A stretch of 20,870 nt of DNA from a virus, in IMG/VR virus record IMGVR_UViG_3300008258_000080, positions 1 through 20,870 of that record; one strand, written 5' to 3'. This document shows, one piece after another, positions 7,736-13,903 of the stretch (position 1 is the first letter of the stretch; each line of letters begins with the position of its first letter). The notes beneath the pieces were generated by a model. The model saw nothing but the letters and a program-made list of their open reading frames with translations, ran no database searches and was not told the origin of the DNA. The position numbers and the translations under genes were made by a program.

Positions 7736-8093
7736 TTTCGGATTTACATTCGAAGACCCAACCGAAACTGTGGTTCACGTTCGAGAACCATATAATCCTA
7801 ACGACGATATAGGTGCCAGCGATCTTAAAGATGAGATTATGGCCAAACTCTATGATCTTGAAGCCAGACTTCTCACGGTAGACCAGTCAACACTTATCTC
7901 AGAACATAAGCGGCTGGTAGAAATGGAAGTTTCTGAAAAGTTGAAGCAGGTAGAAGATTTAATTTTACCTTTAATGTATAACCTGATGAAAAATCCTGAA
8001 AAGGAATACATCCACTGGCCGAATAGGACACCCATAATTGATAACCAAATTGAAAAGATCACCGCAATCACAAGATACTATGAACGAGTTTGA
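7716..8093 (+). CDS. conserved small phage protein, coiled-coil, unknown function
   Basis: 125-residue acidic protein. It opens with Y-D-F-G-F-T-F-E-D, continues with a predicted helix or coiled coil (about residues 36-85, K-D-E-I-M-A-K-L-Y-D-L-E and on), and ends with Y-I-H-W-P-N-R-T-P-I-I-D-N-Q-I-E-K-I. I recall this W-P-N-R...I-I-D-x-Q-I-x-K-I ending from small hypothetical proteins of T4-like cyanophages, so it belongs to a conserved phage family without a known role. Its ATG lies 20 bases inside the deformylase gene and its stop is 11 bases downstream of the ClpP-like ATG, so the three genes are tightly overlapped and probably co-translated. Confidence 0.8.
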   Translation: MSNTTYDFGFTFEDPTETVVHVREPYNPNDDIGASDLKDEIMAKLYDLEARLLTVDQSTLISEHKRLVEMEVSEKLKQVEDLILPLMYNLMKNPEKEYIHWPNRTPIIDNQIEKITAITRYYERV

Positions 8094-8676
8094 TGGTCCT
8101 TCTAAGGCTAGATACTTTGCGCAACCTGTAGCTACTGTAGTAAATCTATATCTGTGCGGCGAAATTAAAGCTGCCGAAGAATATGTAGAATGGTTCCAGT
8201 TATTTCGAGCGGCTGGCGAGACAGATACTATCTACATTCGTATCAATAGTGAAGGTGGCGACCTGTTTGCCGCTCTCCAGATAGTAAGAGCAATTCAAGA
8301 ATCAAATGCTACTATCGTTTGTTCGGTAGAAGGCATCTGTATGTCGGCTGCAACTCTTATCTTCCTTAGTGCGGACCGCTTTGAACTATCTGACCATACC
8401 ATGTTTATGTTTCACAACTATTCAAGTGGCACCATTGGTAAAGGCGGCGAAATGTATGACCAAATCACACACTTCCGTGCATGGTCTGAGAAGTTGTTTG
8501 CTTCTTTCTATAAAGACTTCCTGACGCCAGAAGAAATTAAGTCTATGCTTGATAACAAGGACATCTGGCTTGATGCGGAAGAAGTTGCCAAGCGTTTGAA
8601 GAACCGTATCGAAGCAGACGCAGAAGAAGAGGCTCCAAAGCCCAAGAAAACTCGAAAGAAAGCCCCGCCTGTATAA
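8080..8676 (+). CDS. clpP: ClpP-like serine protease
   Basis: 198-residue protein of the ClpP/crotonase-fold peptidase family. I-Y-I-R-I-N-S-E-G-G is the oxyanion strand (ClpP has I-N-S-P-G-G). The candidate triad is Ser 89 in C-M-S-A-A, His 112 in M-F-H-N-Y and Asp 161 in N-K-D-I-W, in the order and spacing of ClpP. The last 20 residues are Lys/Pro/Ala-rich and probably disordered. I took the ATG at 8080, which overlaps the preceding stop and starts just ahead of the conserved fold; a frame from 8038 would only overlap more. In T4 the prohead protease is gp21, so this enzyme is more likely a Clp-type partner or host-protein protease, but a maturation role cannot be excluded. No ATPase partner is adjacent; the nearest AAA protein is the CobS-like one at 12212. 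Confidence 0.87.
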   Translation: MNEFDGPSKARYFAQPVATVVNLYLCGEIKAAEEYVEWFQLFRAAGETDTIYIRINSEGGDLFAALQIVRAIQESNATIVCSVEGICMSAATLIFLSADRFELSDHTMFMFHNYSSGTIGKGGEMYDQITHFRAWSEKLFASFYKDFLTPEEIKSMLDNKDIWLDAEEVAKRLKNRIEADAEEEAPKPKKTRKKAPPV

Positions 8677-8679
8677 ATA
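8672..8679 (+). promoter_or_regulatory. candidate T4-type late promoter TATAAATA
   Basis: Exact TATAAATA in the 42-base gap between the ClpP-like and HAD genes. gp55, encoded in this window, recognises this motif in T4. A transcript would start near 8685 and read the HAD gene, whose product may be packaged in the capsid and would then be needed late. A second TATAAATA at 8712-8719 runs into the ATG and is less useful. Confidence 0.5.
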
Positions 8680-8683
8680 CTAC

Positions 8684-8712
8684 TTGACATTCACTCACGA
8701 ATCGAGTAGTAT
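8684..8712 (+). promoter_or_regulatory. sigma70-like promoter for the HAD gene, GAATCGA spacer
   Basis: -35 TTGACA (8684-8689), 17-base spacer and -10 TAGTAT (8707-8712). The spacer contains GAATCGA (8699-8705) next to the -10, shared with the promoters at 9747 and 12137. The predicted start is close to 8719, the A of the HAD start codon, so this transcript would be leaderless. Confidence 0.6.
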
Positions 8713-8718
8713 ATAAAT

Positions 8719-9324
8719 ATGATTGGTTTTAAAGAGTTTATAAGTGAGTCGCAAGACAGTGCCGGATTAACTATCTGGGATATTGACGAGACATTGTTCC
8801 GTACCAAAGCCCGTGTCCATATCGTCAAAGACGGTAAGATAATCAAGACACTGGGTAACAAGCAATACAATACATATAATTTACAGCCGGGTGAATCCTT
8901 TGACTTTAGCGAGTTTAGGGACGCCCGGCATTTTCGTGACACCAGCGAACCTATCGCTAAAGCGATTCGCAAATTGATTGCAATGCATAAAAATATTAAG
9001 GCCCGTGGCAGTAAGATGATTGTCATTACCGCTCGGTCAGATTTCGATGACCGTGATATTTTTCTGGATACATTTCGTCAACAAGGTATCGATATTGATG
9101 ATATCCATGTTCACCGTGCTGGCAATCTAGGCGCTATGCCGTCTGCTCCAGCCAAGAAAATCTTTATTAAACAATACCTTGACACTGGTAAATTTACTCG
9201 CGCTCGTCTCTTTGATGATGCCGTTTCCAATCTCCAGATGTTCAAAGATTTGGCAGATGAATATCCAAACATTAAGTTTGAGCCATTCTTGGCTCATGCC
9301 GATGGGTCAATGACACGTTTTTAA
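8719..9324 (+). CDS. HAD-family phosphatase with capsid-targeting-like N-terminus
   Basis: 201-residue HAD-superfamily phosphohydrolase. Motif I is D21-I-D23-E-T (nucleophile and acid/base), motif II Thr 104 in V-I-T-A-R, motif III lysine about 146-147 in P-A-K-K, and motif IV D166-D167 in L-F-D-D-A. All are present, so it should be active on a phosphoester; the substrate is unknown. The 35-residue insert after motif I is of cap type. The first residues M-I-G-F-K-E-F-I-S-E-S closely resemble the T4 internal-protein leader M-K-T-Y-Q-E-F-I-A-E-A, which is cut after I-x-E by gp21. This hints that the enzyme is packed into the head. No ribosome site precedes the ATG. Two promoter types lie directly upstream. 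Polynucleotide 3'-phosphatase-like activity is one guess. Confidence 0.82.
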   Translation: MIGFKEFISESQDSAGLTIWDIDETLFRTKARVHIVKDGKIIKTLGNKQYNTYNLQPGESFDFSEFRDARHFRDTSEPIAKAIRKLIAMHKNIKARGSKMIVITARSDFDDRDIFLDTFRQQGIDIDDIHVHRAGNLGAMPSAPAKKIFIKQYLDTGKFTRARLFDDAVSNLQMFKDLADEYPNIKFEPFLAHADGSMTRF

Positions 9325-9325
9325 C

Positions 9326-9353
9326 TTGACATTACCATCGTTTCGTGTATACT
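9326..9353 (+). promoter_or_regulatory. sigma70-like promoter for the secreted small protein
   Basis: -35 TTGACA (9326-9331), 16-base spacer and -10 TATACT (9348-9353). It starts 2 bases after the HAD stop. The spacer holds ATCGTTTC (9337-9344), the reverse orientation of the GAAWCGAT word seen in neighbouring promoters. The predicted start is near 9360, leaving a leader of about 15 bases with AAGGAG. Confidence 0.7.
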
Positions 9354-9374
9354 AATAATATAAGGAGAATGATT

Positions 9375-9737
9375 ATGTTTAAGTCTATTATTTCTAGTAT
9401 TATTGCGGTCAGTGTTCTTGCTACTCCTGTAGTAGCAGAAGCCAAGGGTCGTGGTGAACACCGCACTGAACGCCACGAGCGCAAACGCGGCAATCATATT
9501 AATACGGGCGAAGCTATTGCTATCGGTCTAGGCGCATTTATTCTTGGTGCTGCTATTAAAAACAACAATAGCCGCGACGAGGAAGTTGAGCGCGAAGTTT
9601 ATGACCGCGAGTATCAATATCACTATCGTAACCGTGATGCATATTATCGCCGCGACCGTAACTGCCGTACCACAGAAGTTACTGAATATGACTACTACGG
9701 CAATCGATATATTCGCCGTGAGCGCCGTTGTTTCTAA
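9375..9737 (+). CDS. secreted small basic protein with glycine-rich hydrophobic segment
   Basis: 120 residues. A typical Sec signal peptide opens it: M-F-K, then the hydrophobic core I-I-S-S-I-I-A-V-S-V-L-A, then A-T-P-V-V-A-E-A with cleavage after residue 21 or 23. The mature part is Arg/His/Tyr-rich. At about 45-61 there is a Gly/Ala hydrophobic stretch (G-E-A-I-A-I-G-L-G-A-F-I-L-G-A-A-I), like the glycine-zipper segments of bacterial envelope lipoproteins. The C-terminus has two Cys (C-R-T-T-E and R-R-C-F) that could form a disulfide in the periplasm. The ATG at 9375 was chosen over 9369 because AAGGAG (9362-9367) is 7 bases before it. It has its own strong promoter. An envelope-modifying or superinfection-exclusion role is only a guess. 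Confidence 0.75.
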   Translation: MFKSIISSIIAVSVLATPVVAEAKGRGEHRTERHERKRGNHINTGEAIAIGLGAFILGAAIKNNNSRDEEVEREVYDREYQYHYRNRDAYYRRDRNCRTTEVTEYDYYGNRYIRRERRCF

Positions 9738-9745
9738 AAGAATCG

Positions 9746-9779
9746 CTTGACATTTGGTCGCGAATCGACTATAGTAAAT
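9746..9779 (+). repeat. 34-base direct repeat (promoter copy 1)
   Basis: This block matches 12136-12169 with one mismatch (A at 9768, T at 12158). It spans the whole -35, spacer and -10. The two copies are 2390 bases apart and bracket the HExxH/VWA gene. Confidence 0.95.
9747..9775 (+). promoter_or_regulatory. sigma70-like promoter for the HExxH/VWA gene
   Basis: -35 TTGACA (9747-9752), 17-base spacer and -10 TATAGT (9770-9775). GAATCGA (9762-9768) abuts the -10, and a further GAATCG (9740-9745) lies just upstream of the -35. The predicted start is near 9782, with a leader of about 25 bases that includes TGAGGT before the ATG at 9807. Confidence 0.75.
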
Positions 9780-9806
9780 TATATGATTGATTGATGAGGT
9801 TTTGTG

Positions 9807-12032
9807 ATGTCCCAGTTTGCTGAAAAGTCGATTCTCGCCAAGTTGTTGGCGACAGAAAATATCCATGTAGAACACCAGAAGACAAGTACCGCTTACTTCA
9901 ATCTGGAGACCCGCACGGTCGTGCTGCCGATCTTCAAAGAGACTTCGGCTGACCTTTATGACCTGCTAATCGGCCATGAAGTCGGTCACGCTCTTGAAAC
10001 GCCTGCTGACGGCTGGCACTCCAGCATCTCTGAGAAGGGTGTGGGCTTCAAGTCTTTCCTCAACATCATTGAAGATGCTCGTATCGAACGCAAGATGAAG
10101 AACCGTTACCCCGGTCTTCGTCGGTCGTTCTACAATGGTTACCAAGAACTCTTCGAAAAGAATTTCTTCGGTGTCGAAGGTATGGATGTCAATAAGCTAA
10201 AGTTCATTGACCGCATCAACCTTCACGCCAAGGTCGGTTCGTTTTTGAACGTCAAGTTCTCGGACGAAGAACAAGCGATTGTCAATCGTCTTGACACCCT
10301 TGAAACGTGGGAAGATGTGGTTGCTCTCGCCAGCGAACTCTACGAACGTGCCGAAAACTCGACCGAAGAACTTGACTTCGAACAATTCATGAACGCCCTT
10401 GGTGATATCATGGAAGATGGTGACGGTGAATTCGACCCGAGTGCGGACTACGTTGAAGTTCCTAATTCGGACAACTCCGATGACAAAGAAAAGCCACAGA
10501 CGCCTTCTTCTACGGGTCAGAAATCAGAAGACGAAACAGAAGAGCCTAAGTCTTCATCGTCCGATGATACCGAAGAAAAGTCAGAAGAAAAGTCAGAAGA
10601 GAAAGAAGGCGGTTCGTCTGATGACAGTGAGTCTGATGATACAGAAGAAAGCCCTGAGCCGACTTCGTTCACCGATGAGAACTTTCGTCGGAATGAAGAC
10701 AGCCTGCTTGATGCAAACGCCCGTGAGACGTTTTATGCCAAGCTCCCTATTCTGAACCCGGCTGATTTTATTGTCGGTATTAACACCGTTGAAAAGATGT
10801 TGAAGTTCTCTGTTGGTGGCGCCGCATACCGAGCAGGCAAGACTGCCGAACAAGTCAAGATGGAACTCTACAAGGAGTTTCTTGTCAAGAACAGCAAGTA
10901 CCTTAGTTCAATGGCACAGGACTTTGAACGTAAGAAAAAAGCCAAGTCGCTTATGCGCGCCCAGACTTCCAAGACTGGCCGCATCAACATGGACAAAGTG
11001 TGGGCTTACAAGATTACAGAAGACCTGTTCTTACAGAACACGGTTGTTCCTAATGGTCAGAACCACGGCATGCTTCTGTACCTTGATATGTCGGGCAGTA
11101 TGTCTTCCAACATGTCTGGTACCATGGAGCAGCTGGTTCTGCTGGCTTCGTTCTGCCAGAAAGTTCGCATTCCTTTTGAAGTTTACGGCTTCATCACAAA
11201 CTCTAGCGCACCACAAACGTATTTCGATACAGTGCGCAGCCGCAATAACTTGTCGGACCCAAACAACCTGATGATTTCTGACCCCAGTTTCCGTATGCTC
11301 CAGCTGGTGGCTACCGGTGTTTCTGGCGGTAAGTTCAAGACCCAGATGGCAAATCTTTTGGCTCTCGGTAATTCTTACAGCCGCAGTTTTCATGACCTTT
11401 ATCTAGACGGTACCGCTGCCAATTCTTTTGGTCTTGGCAGCACTCCGCTAGAAGAAGCCATTCTGCTTGGCCGTTACATCGCCGAAGACTTCAAGAACCG
11501 CAATCGGGTTGAAGTTCTTTCGTCGGTATTCTTGACCGATGGTGAAGGTGATTGTAACTTTGAAACTGTTGGTCATCACAATGATTATCACCGTAAGAAC
11601 CTAGCTATTGTTGACTCTAAGACTCGTCGCACATTTTTGCAGCAATATGATGGCAATAGCTATCGCAGCAAGTCTTATTGCAAGGCTCTTTTAGACCTGT
11701 ATCGTGAGACCACGGGTTCGCGAATGATTAACTTTTACCTAATGGGTTCTTATGACCTCAAGTATTTCTTGGCTCGTTCGCTTCTCTCTGGTGTTGCAAG
11801 TGATGCCGCCCGCAAGGCTTTCAAGAAGGAGAGCGCCGCTCTCCTCAAGAACACCAATGGCTTTGATGACCAGTTTCTGATTAAGGCTGGCAGCAGCCTG
11901 CAAATCACGGAAGATACTCTGACTGTAGACTCCAACGATAAGAAGGAACTGACCAAGGCTTTCAAGGCCTTTCAAGATAAGAAATCTATCGGTCGTGTGA
12001 TACTGACCAAGATGGTCGAAGCGGTAGCCTAA
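9807..12032 (+). CDS. HExxH metallopeptidase-like / VWA-domain protein (CobT-like)
   Basis: 741-residue protein in three parts. The N-terminal part (1-200) has H57-E-V-G-H61 and N-I-I-E-D-A-R-I-E about 30 residues later, the pattern of a zincin active site with a downstream Glu ligand. The middle (about 200-292) is a low-complexity Ser/Glu/Asp/Lys linker. The C-terminal part (about 300-741) contains a von Willebrand A domain with MIDAS D-M-S-G-S (427-431) and L-T-D-G-E-G-D. The domain order recalls CobT-type partners of CobS/MoxR AAA ATPases, and exactly such an ATPase follows at 12212. The pair probably works as a chaperone or remodelling machine; the substrate is unknown. ATG 9807 was preferred over GTG 9804 and follows TGAGGT. 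Its promoter is a near copy of the one before the ATPase gene. Confidence 0.85.
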   Translation: MSQFAEKSILAKLLATENIHVEHQKTSTAYFNLETRTVVLPIFKETSADLYDLLIGHEVGHALETPADGWHSSISEKGVGFKSFLNIIEDARIERKMKNRYPGLRRSFYNGYQELFEKNFFGVEGMDVNKLKFIDRINLHAKVGSFLNVKFSDEEQAIVNRLDTLETWEDVVALASELYERAENSTEELDFEQFMNALGDIMEDGDGEFDPSADYVEVPNSDNSDDKEKPQTPSSTGQKSEDETEEPKSSSSDDTEEKSEEKSEEKEGGSSDDSESDDTEESPEPTSFTDENFRRNEDSLLDANARETFYAKLPILNPADFIVGINTVEKMLKFSVGGAAYRAGKTAEQVKMELYKEFLVKNSKYLSSMAQDFERKKKAKSLMRAQTSKTGRINMDKVWAYKITEDLFLQNTVVPNGQNHGMLLYLDMSGSMSSNMSGTMEQLVLLASFCQKVRIPFEVYGFITNSSAPQTYFDTVRSRNNLSDPNNLMISDPSFRMLQLVATGVSGGKFKTQMANLLALGNSYSRSFHDLYLDGTAANSFGLGSTPLEEAILLGRYIAEDFKNRNRVEVLSSVFLTDGEGDCNFETVGHHNDYHRKNLAIVDSKTRRTFLQQYDGNSYRSKSYCKALLDLYRETTGSRMINFYLMGSYDLKYFLARSLLSGVASDAARKAFKKESAALLKNTNGFDDQFLIKAGSSLQITEDTLTVDSNDKKELTKAFKAFQDKKSIGRVILTKMVEAVA

Positions 12033-12043
12033 AATTACCGCTT
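12019..12043 (+). other. perfect 8-bp hairpin over the VWA gene stop codon
   Basis: AAGCGGTA (12019-12026) and TACCGCTT (12036-12043) pair perfectly around a 9-base loop that contains the TAA stop. No T-tract follows, so an intrinsic terminator is unlikely. The right arm runs into the -35 of the next promoter. It could protect the mRNA 3' end, or act as a protein-binding palindrome. Confidence 0.5.
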
Positions 12044-12069
12044 GACTTCTCCATCGATTCTGCTATTAT
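12042..12069 (+). promoter_or_regulatory. sigma70-like promoter, first of two before the CobS-like gene
   Basis: -35 TTGACT (12042-12047), 16-base spacer and -10 TATTAT (12064-12069). The spacer holds ATCGATTC (12053-12060), the inverted form of the word GAATCGAT. The predicted start is near 12076. A further inverted copy, GATTCGC, lies in the leader at 12095-12101. Confidence 0.6.
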
Positions 12070-12103
12070 AAAATAGTAGACAGAAGAGAGAAAGTGATTC
12101 GCT

Positions 12104-12196
12104 ATGAATAATGTTGACACAAAAGGCATTTTGTTCTTGACATTTGGTCGCGAATCGTCTATAGTAAATAATGTGATTGATGATGTTTGTTTGTGA
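12104..12196 (+). CDS. possible 30-residue leader ORF or gene stump
   Basis: ATG at 12104, preceded by a purine-rich AGAGAGAAAG (12085-12094), opens a 30-codon frame (M-N-N-V-D-T-K-G-I-L-F and on) ending at TGA 12194-12196. It runs straight through the second promoter (12137-12165), so the later codons are probably accidental. It may be the start of a lost small gene served by the 12042 promoter, or not a gene at all. Confidence 0.2.
   Translation: MNNVDTKGILFLTFGRESSIVNNVIDDVCL
12136..12169 (+). repeat. 34-base direct repeat (promoter copy 2)
   Basis: This block matches 9746-9779 at 33 of 34 positions. The similarity fades into related GATTGATGA-type leader sequence on the 3' side, as expected of a duplicated promoter region. 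Confidence 0.95.
12137..12165 (+). promoter_or_regulatory. sigma70-like promoter for the CobS-like ATPase gene
   Basis: -35 TTGACA (12137-12142), 17-base spacer and -10 TATAGT (12160-12165). GAATCGT (12152-12158) abuts the -10. The predicted start is near 12172, with a 40-base leader carrying AAAAGG (12196-12201) before the ATG at 12212. Confidence 0.75.
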
Positions 12197-12211
12197 AAAG
12201 GTGATTTTATT

Positions 12212-13387
12212 ATGATTAATACCCGTGAAGACATGTTGTCTGCCCTTCGTGCCGTCGATACAAATGGTGGTGTCTTTCGAAAGAAAGATGTTATCGCCGT
12301 GTCCAATTCTCTTGGACTCAAGAGCCGAATTGCAGACAAGATTATGGAAGAGGGCGAGAAGATTTCTCGTGGCGTTTACGATTTATCGGCTGCAATGGTT
12401 GGCGTGACTGCCAAGCCTGCACCTGCGATATCGCAACCAGTTGCTGAGATTATCTCGAAGCCCGTAGCCAAGACTGTGATGCAGCCTAAACTGGAAGTCA
12501 TTATTGACAATCTGGTTCCTCGTCTTGATGCGACCTACGTTCCGTTTGGCTTTTACACCGACCTGATTAAGGTCCTCAAGGCAGAAGCCTTCTATCCCAC
12601 GTTCATCTCTGGTCTGTCCGGTAACGGTAAGACCACGATGGTCGAACAGGCTTGCGCTAAGTTGAAGCGCGAATGTCTCCGTGTCAACATCTCGGTCGAA
12701 ACCGATGAGGACGACCTGATTGGTGGCAACACCCTTGTCGATGGTAACGTAGTGTACCGCGAAGGTCCTGTTCTGACTGCCATGAAGCGTGGTGCAATTC
12801 TTATTCTTGATGAAATCGACCGCGGTTCCAACAAGTTGATGTGCATCCAGGCTATTCTGGAAGGCAAGCCTTACTTCAATAAGAAGACTGGCGAGACTGT
12901 TTTCCCCGCTAAGGGCTTCAACGTCATTGCAACGGCTAACACTAAGGGGCGTGGTTCAGACGATGGCAAGTTCATCTCGGCCCAGATTCTTGATGACGCC
13001 TTCCTTGAGCGTTTCGCCATCACAGTTGAGCAAGAATACCCATCGGCTAAGGTCGAAAAGAAGATTGTTATGAACAAGATGGAAAAGGCTGGTGCGATTG
13101 ATGAAGAATTCGCCGACAACCTTGTTACTTGGGCTGAAATCATCCGTAAGACTTTCTACGATGGTGGCATTGACGACCTGATTTCGACTCGCCGTCTTGA
13201 ACACATTGTTAACGCCTTCGCCATGTTCAAGTCTCGCCAGAAGGCAGTTGAACTTTGCGTAAACCGTTTTGATGGCGATACCAAGTCTGCGTTTCTTGAC
13301 CTCTACAGTAAGGTTGATGCCAAGATTGACACAGGCCCTACCGATAACGTCAATGAAGACGCATTTTTTGAAGAGACACCGTTCTAA
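12212..13387 (+). CDS. cobS: CobS/MoxR-type AAA+ ATPase
   Basis: 391-residue AAA+ protein. The N-terminus (1-60) is a small helical domain. A Pro/Val/Lys-rich linker (about 66-95) leads to the ATPase core: Walker A G-L-S-G-N-G-K-T (134-141), Walker B I-L-I-L-D-E-I-D (196-203), sensor-1 region I-A-T-A-N-T (about 240) and L-D-D-A-F-L-E-R-F with the arginine finger. T4-like cyanophages carry a closely similar gene usually labelled cobS, after the cobaltochelatase subunit. No CobN is present here and the neighbour is an HExxH/VWA protein, so a MoxR/VWA remodelling pair fits better than cobalamin synthesis. It has its own promoter, and the next gene follows after 9 bases. The symbol is by similarity only. 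Confidence 0.88.
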   Translation: MINTREDMLSALRAVDTNGGVFRKKDVIAVSNSLGLKSRIADKIMEEGEKISRGVYDLSAAMVGVTAKPAPAISQPVAEIISKPVAKTVMQPKLEVIIDNLVPRLDATYVPFGFYTDLIKVLKAEAFYPTFISGLSGNGKTTMVEQACAKLKRECLRVNISVETDEDDLIGGNTLVDGNVVYREGPVLTAMKRGAILILDEIDRGSNKLMCIQAILEGKPYFNKKTGETVFPAKGFNVIATANTKGRGSDDGKFISAQILDDAFLERFAITVEQEYPSAKVEKKIVMNKMEKAGAIDEEFADNLVTWAEIIRKTFYDGGIDDLISTRRLEHIVNAFAMFKSRQKAVELCVNRFDGDTKSAFLDLYSKVDAKIDTGPTDNVNEDAFFEETPF

Positions 13388-13396
13388 GGAGATAGT

Positions 13397-13897
13397 ATGA
13401 CAATTAAATATAAGTATAACGAAGGTGACCTGCTTCGGCAGGTCACCGAGTATGTGAACGCCACTTATGGGCAGCACTATTCGCAGAACAAGTACCAAGC
13501 TACCGAGTTTATCATTGATGGTGGACACGGTGTAGGCTTCACGGTTGGAAATATCATGAAGTATGCCCAGCGTTATGGCCATAAGGGAACTCCTGAAGAC
13601 TGGCGTAAGGACCTGATGAAGGTCATTCACTATGCCATCATTGCACTGCATGTCCATGATAAGTCACAACAGCCCAGTCTAGCAGGACTTGACATGGATG
13701 TCAACCTAGAAGTAGAAGGTCTTACTTTCACTGGTGTATTACCATCTACGATATCCGGCGGTACGATTTCTGCTACTTTGCCTACCTCTACGCCCGACTG
13801 GTCAACTTATAATATGGGCACCAGTTCTCTCTTGACAACTGACACAATTTCTGTTATAACAAATACTGGTACTAAGACCAACAAGAAAAAAGGTTAA
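13397..13897 (+). CDS. DUF3310-like protein
   Basis: 166 residues. Residues about 24-90 match the phage DUF3310 pattern: H-Y followed by E-F-I-I-D, then V-G-N-I-M-K-Y-A-Q-R-Y-G-H-K-G, then W-R-K-D-L-M-K-V-I-H-Y-A-I. This helical family is sometimes labelled nucleotide kinase-like, without solid function. The C-terminal 70 residues are Thr/Ser-rich and look disordered, ending in basic K-K-K. AAGGAG (13387-13392) lies close before the ATG at 13397. Codons 10-17 are built on a perfect 10-bp hairpin with a C(UUCG)G loop (13424-13447). The gene 45 promoter lies inside its 3' end. Confidence 0.82.
   Translation: MTIKYKYNEGDLLRQVTEYVNATYGQHYSQNKYQATEFIIDGGHGVGFTVGNIMKYAQRYGHKGTPEDWRKDLMKVIHYAIIALHVHDKSQQPSLAGLDMDVNLEVEGLTFTGVLPSTISGGTISATLPTSTPDWSTYNMGTSSLLTTDTISVITNTGTKTNKKKG
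13424..13447 (+). other. perfect 10-bp C(UUCG)G hairpin inside the coding region
   Basis: GGTGACCTGC (13424-13433), loop TTCG (13434-13437) and GCAGGTCACC (13438-13447) pair at every position. A CUUCGG tetraloop is among the most stable RNA loops known and was first noted as recurrent in T4 mRNAs. Here it begins 27 bases after the start codon, just beyond the footprint of an initiating ribosome. There is no T-tract, so it is not an intrinsic terminator. Confidence 0.9.
13832..13860 (+). promoter_or_regulatory. sigma70-like promoter for the sliding clamp gene
   Basis: -35 TTGACA (13832-13837), 17-base spacer and -10 TATAAC (13855-13860), inside the 3' end of the DUF3310 gene. The predicted start is near 13867, about 37 bases before the gene 45 ATG. 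It lacks the GAATCGW spacer word of the 8.7-12.2 kb promoters. Confidence 0.65.
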
Positions 13898-13903
13898 TAT
13901 ATT

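Noticed and set aside
9528-9875. Minus-strand open frames such as 9528-9875, 12956-13657 and 17691-18047
   Set aside because: They lie opposite well-supported genes, cross known promoters, and encode low-similarity, Ile/Val- or Arg/Ser-rich text typical of antisense frames.
10399-10755. +1 frame over the acidic linker of the VWA gene
   Set aside because: It is a shadow of the Ser/Glu repeats in the real frame, very basic and without a ribosome site.
12212-13387. Cobalamin synthesis role for the CobS-like ATPase
   Set aside because: No CobN or other pathway gene is present, and the partner carries HExxH and VWA domains, which fits protein remodelling better.
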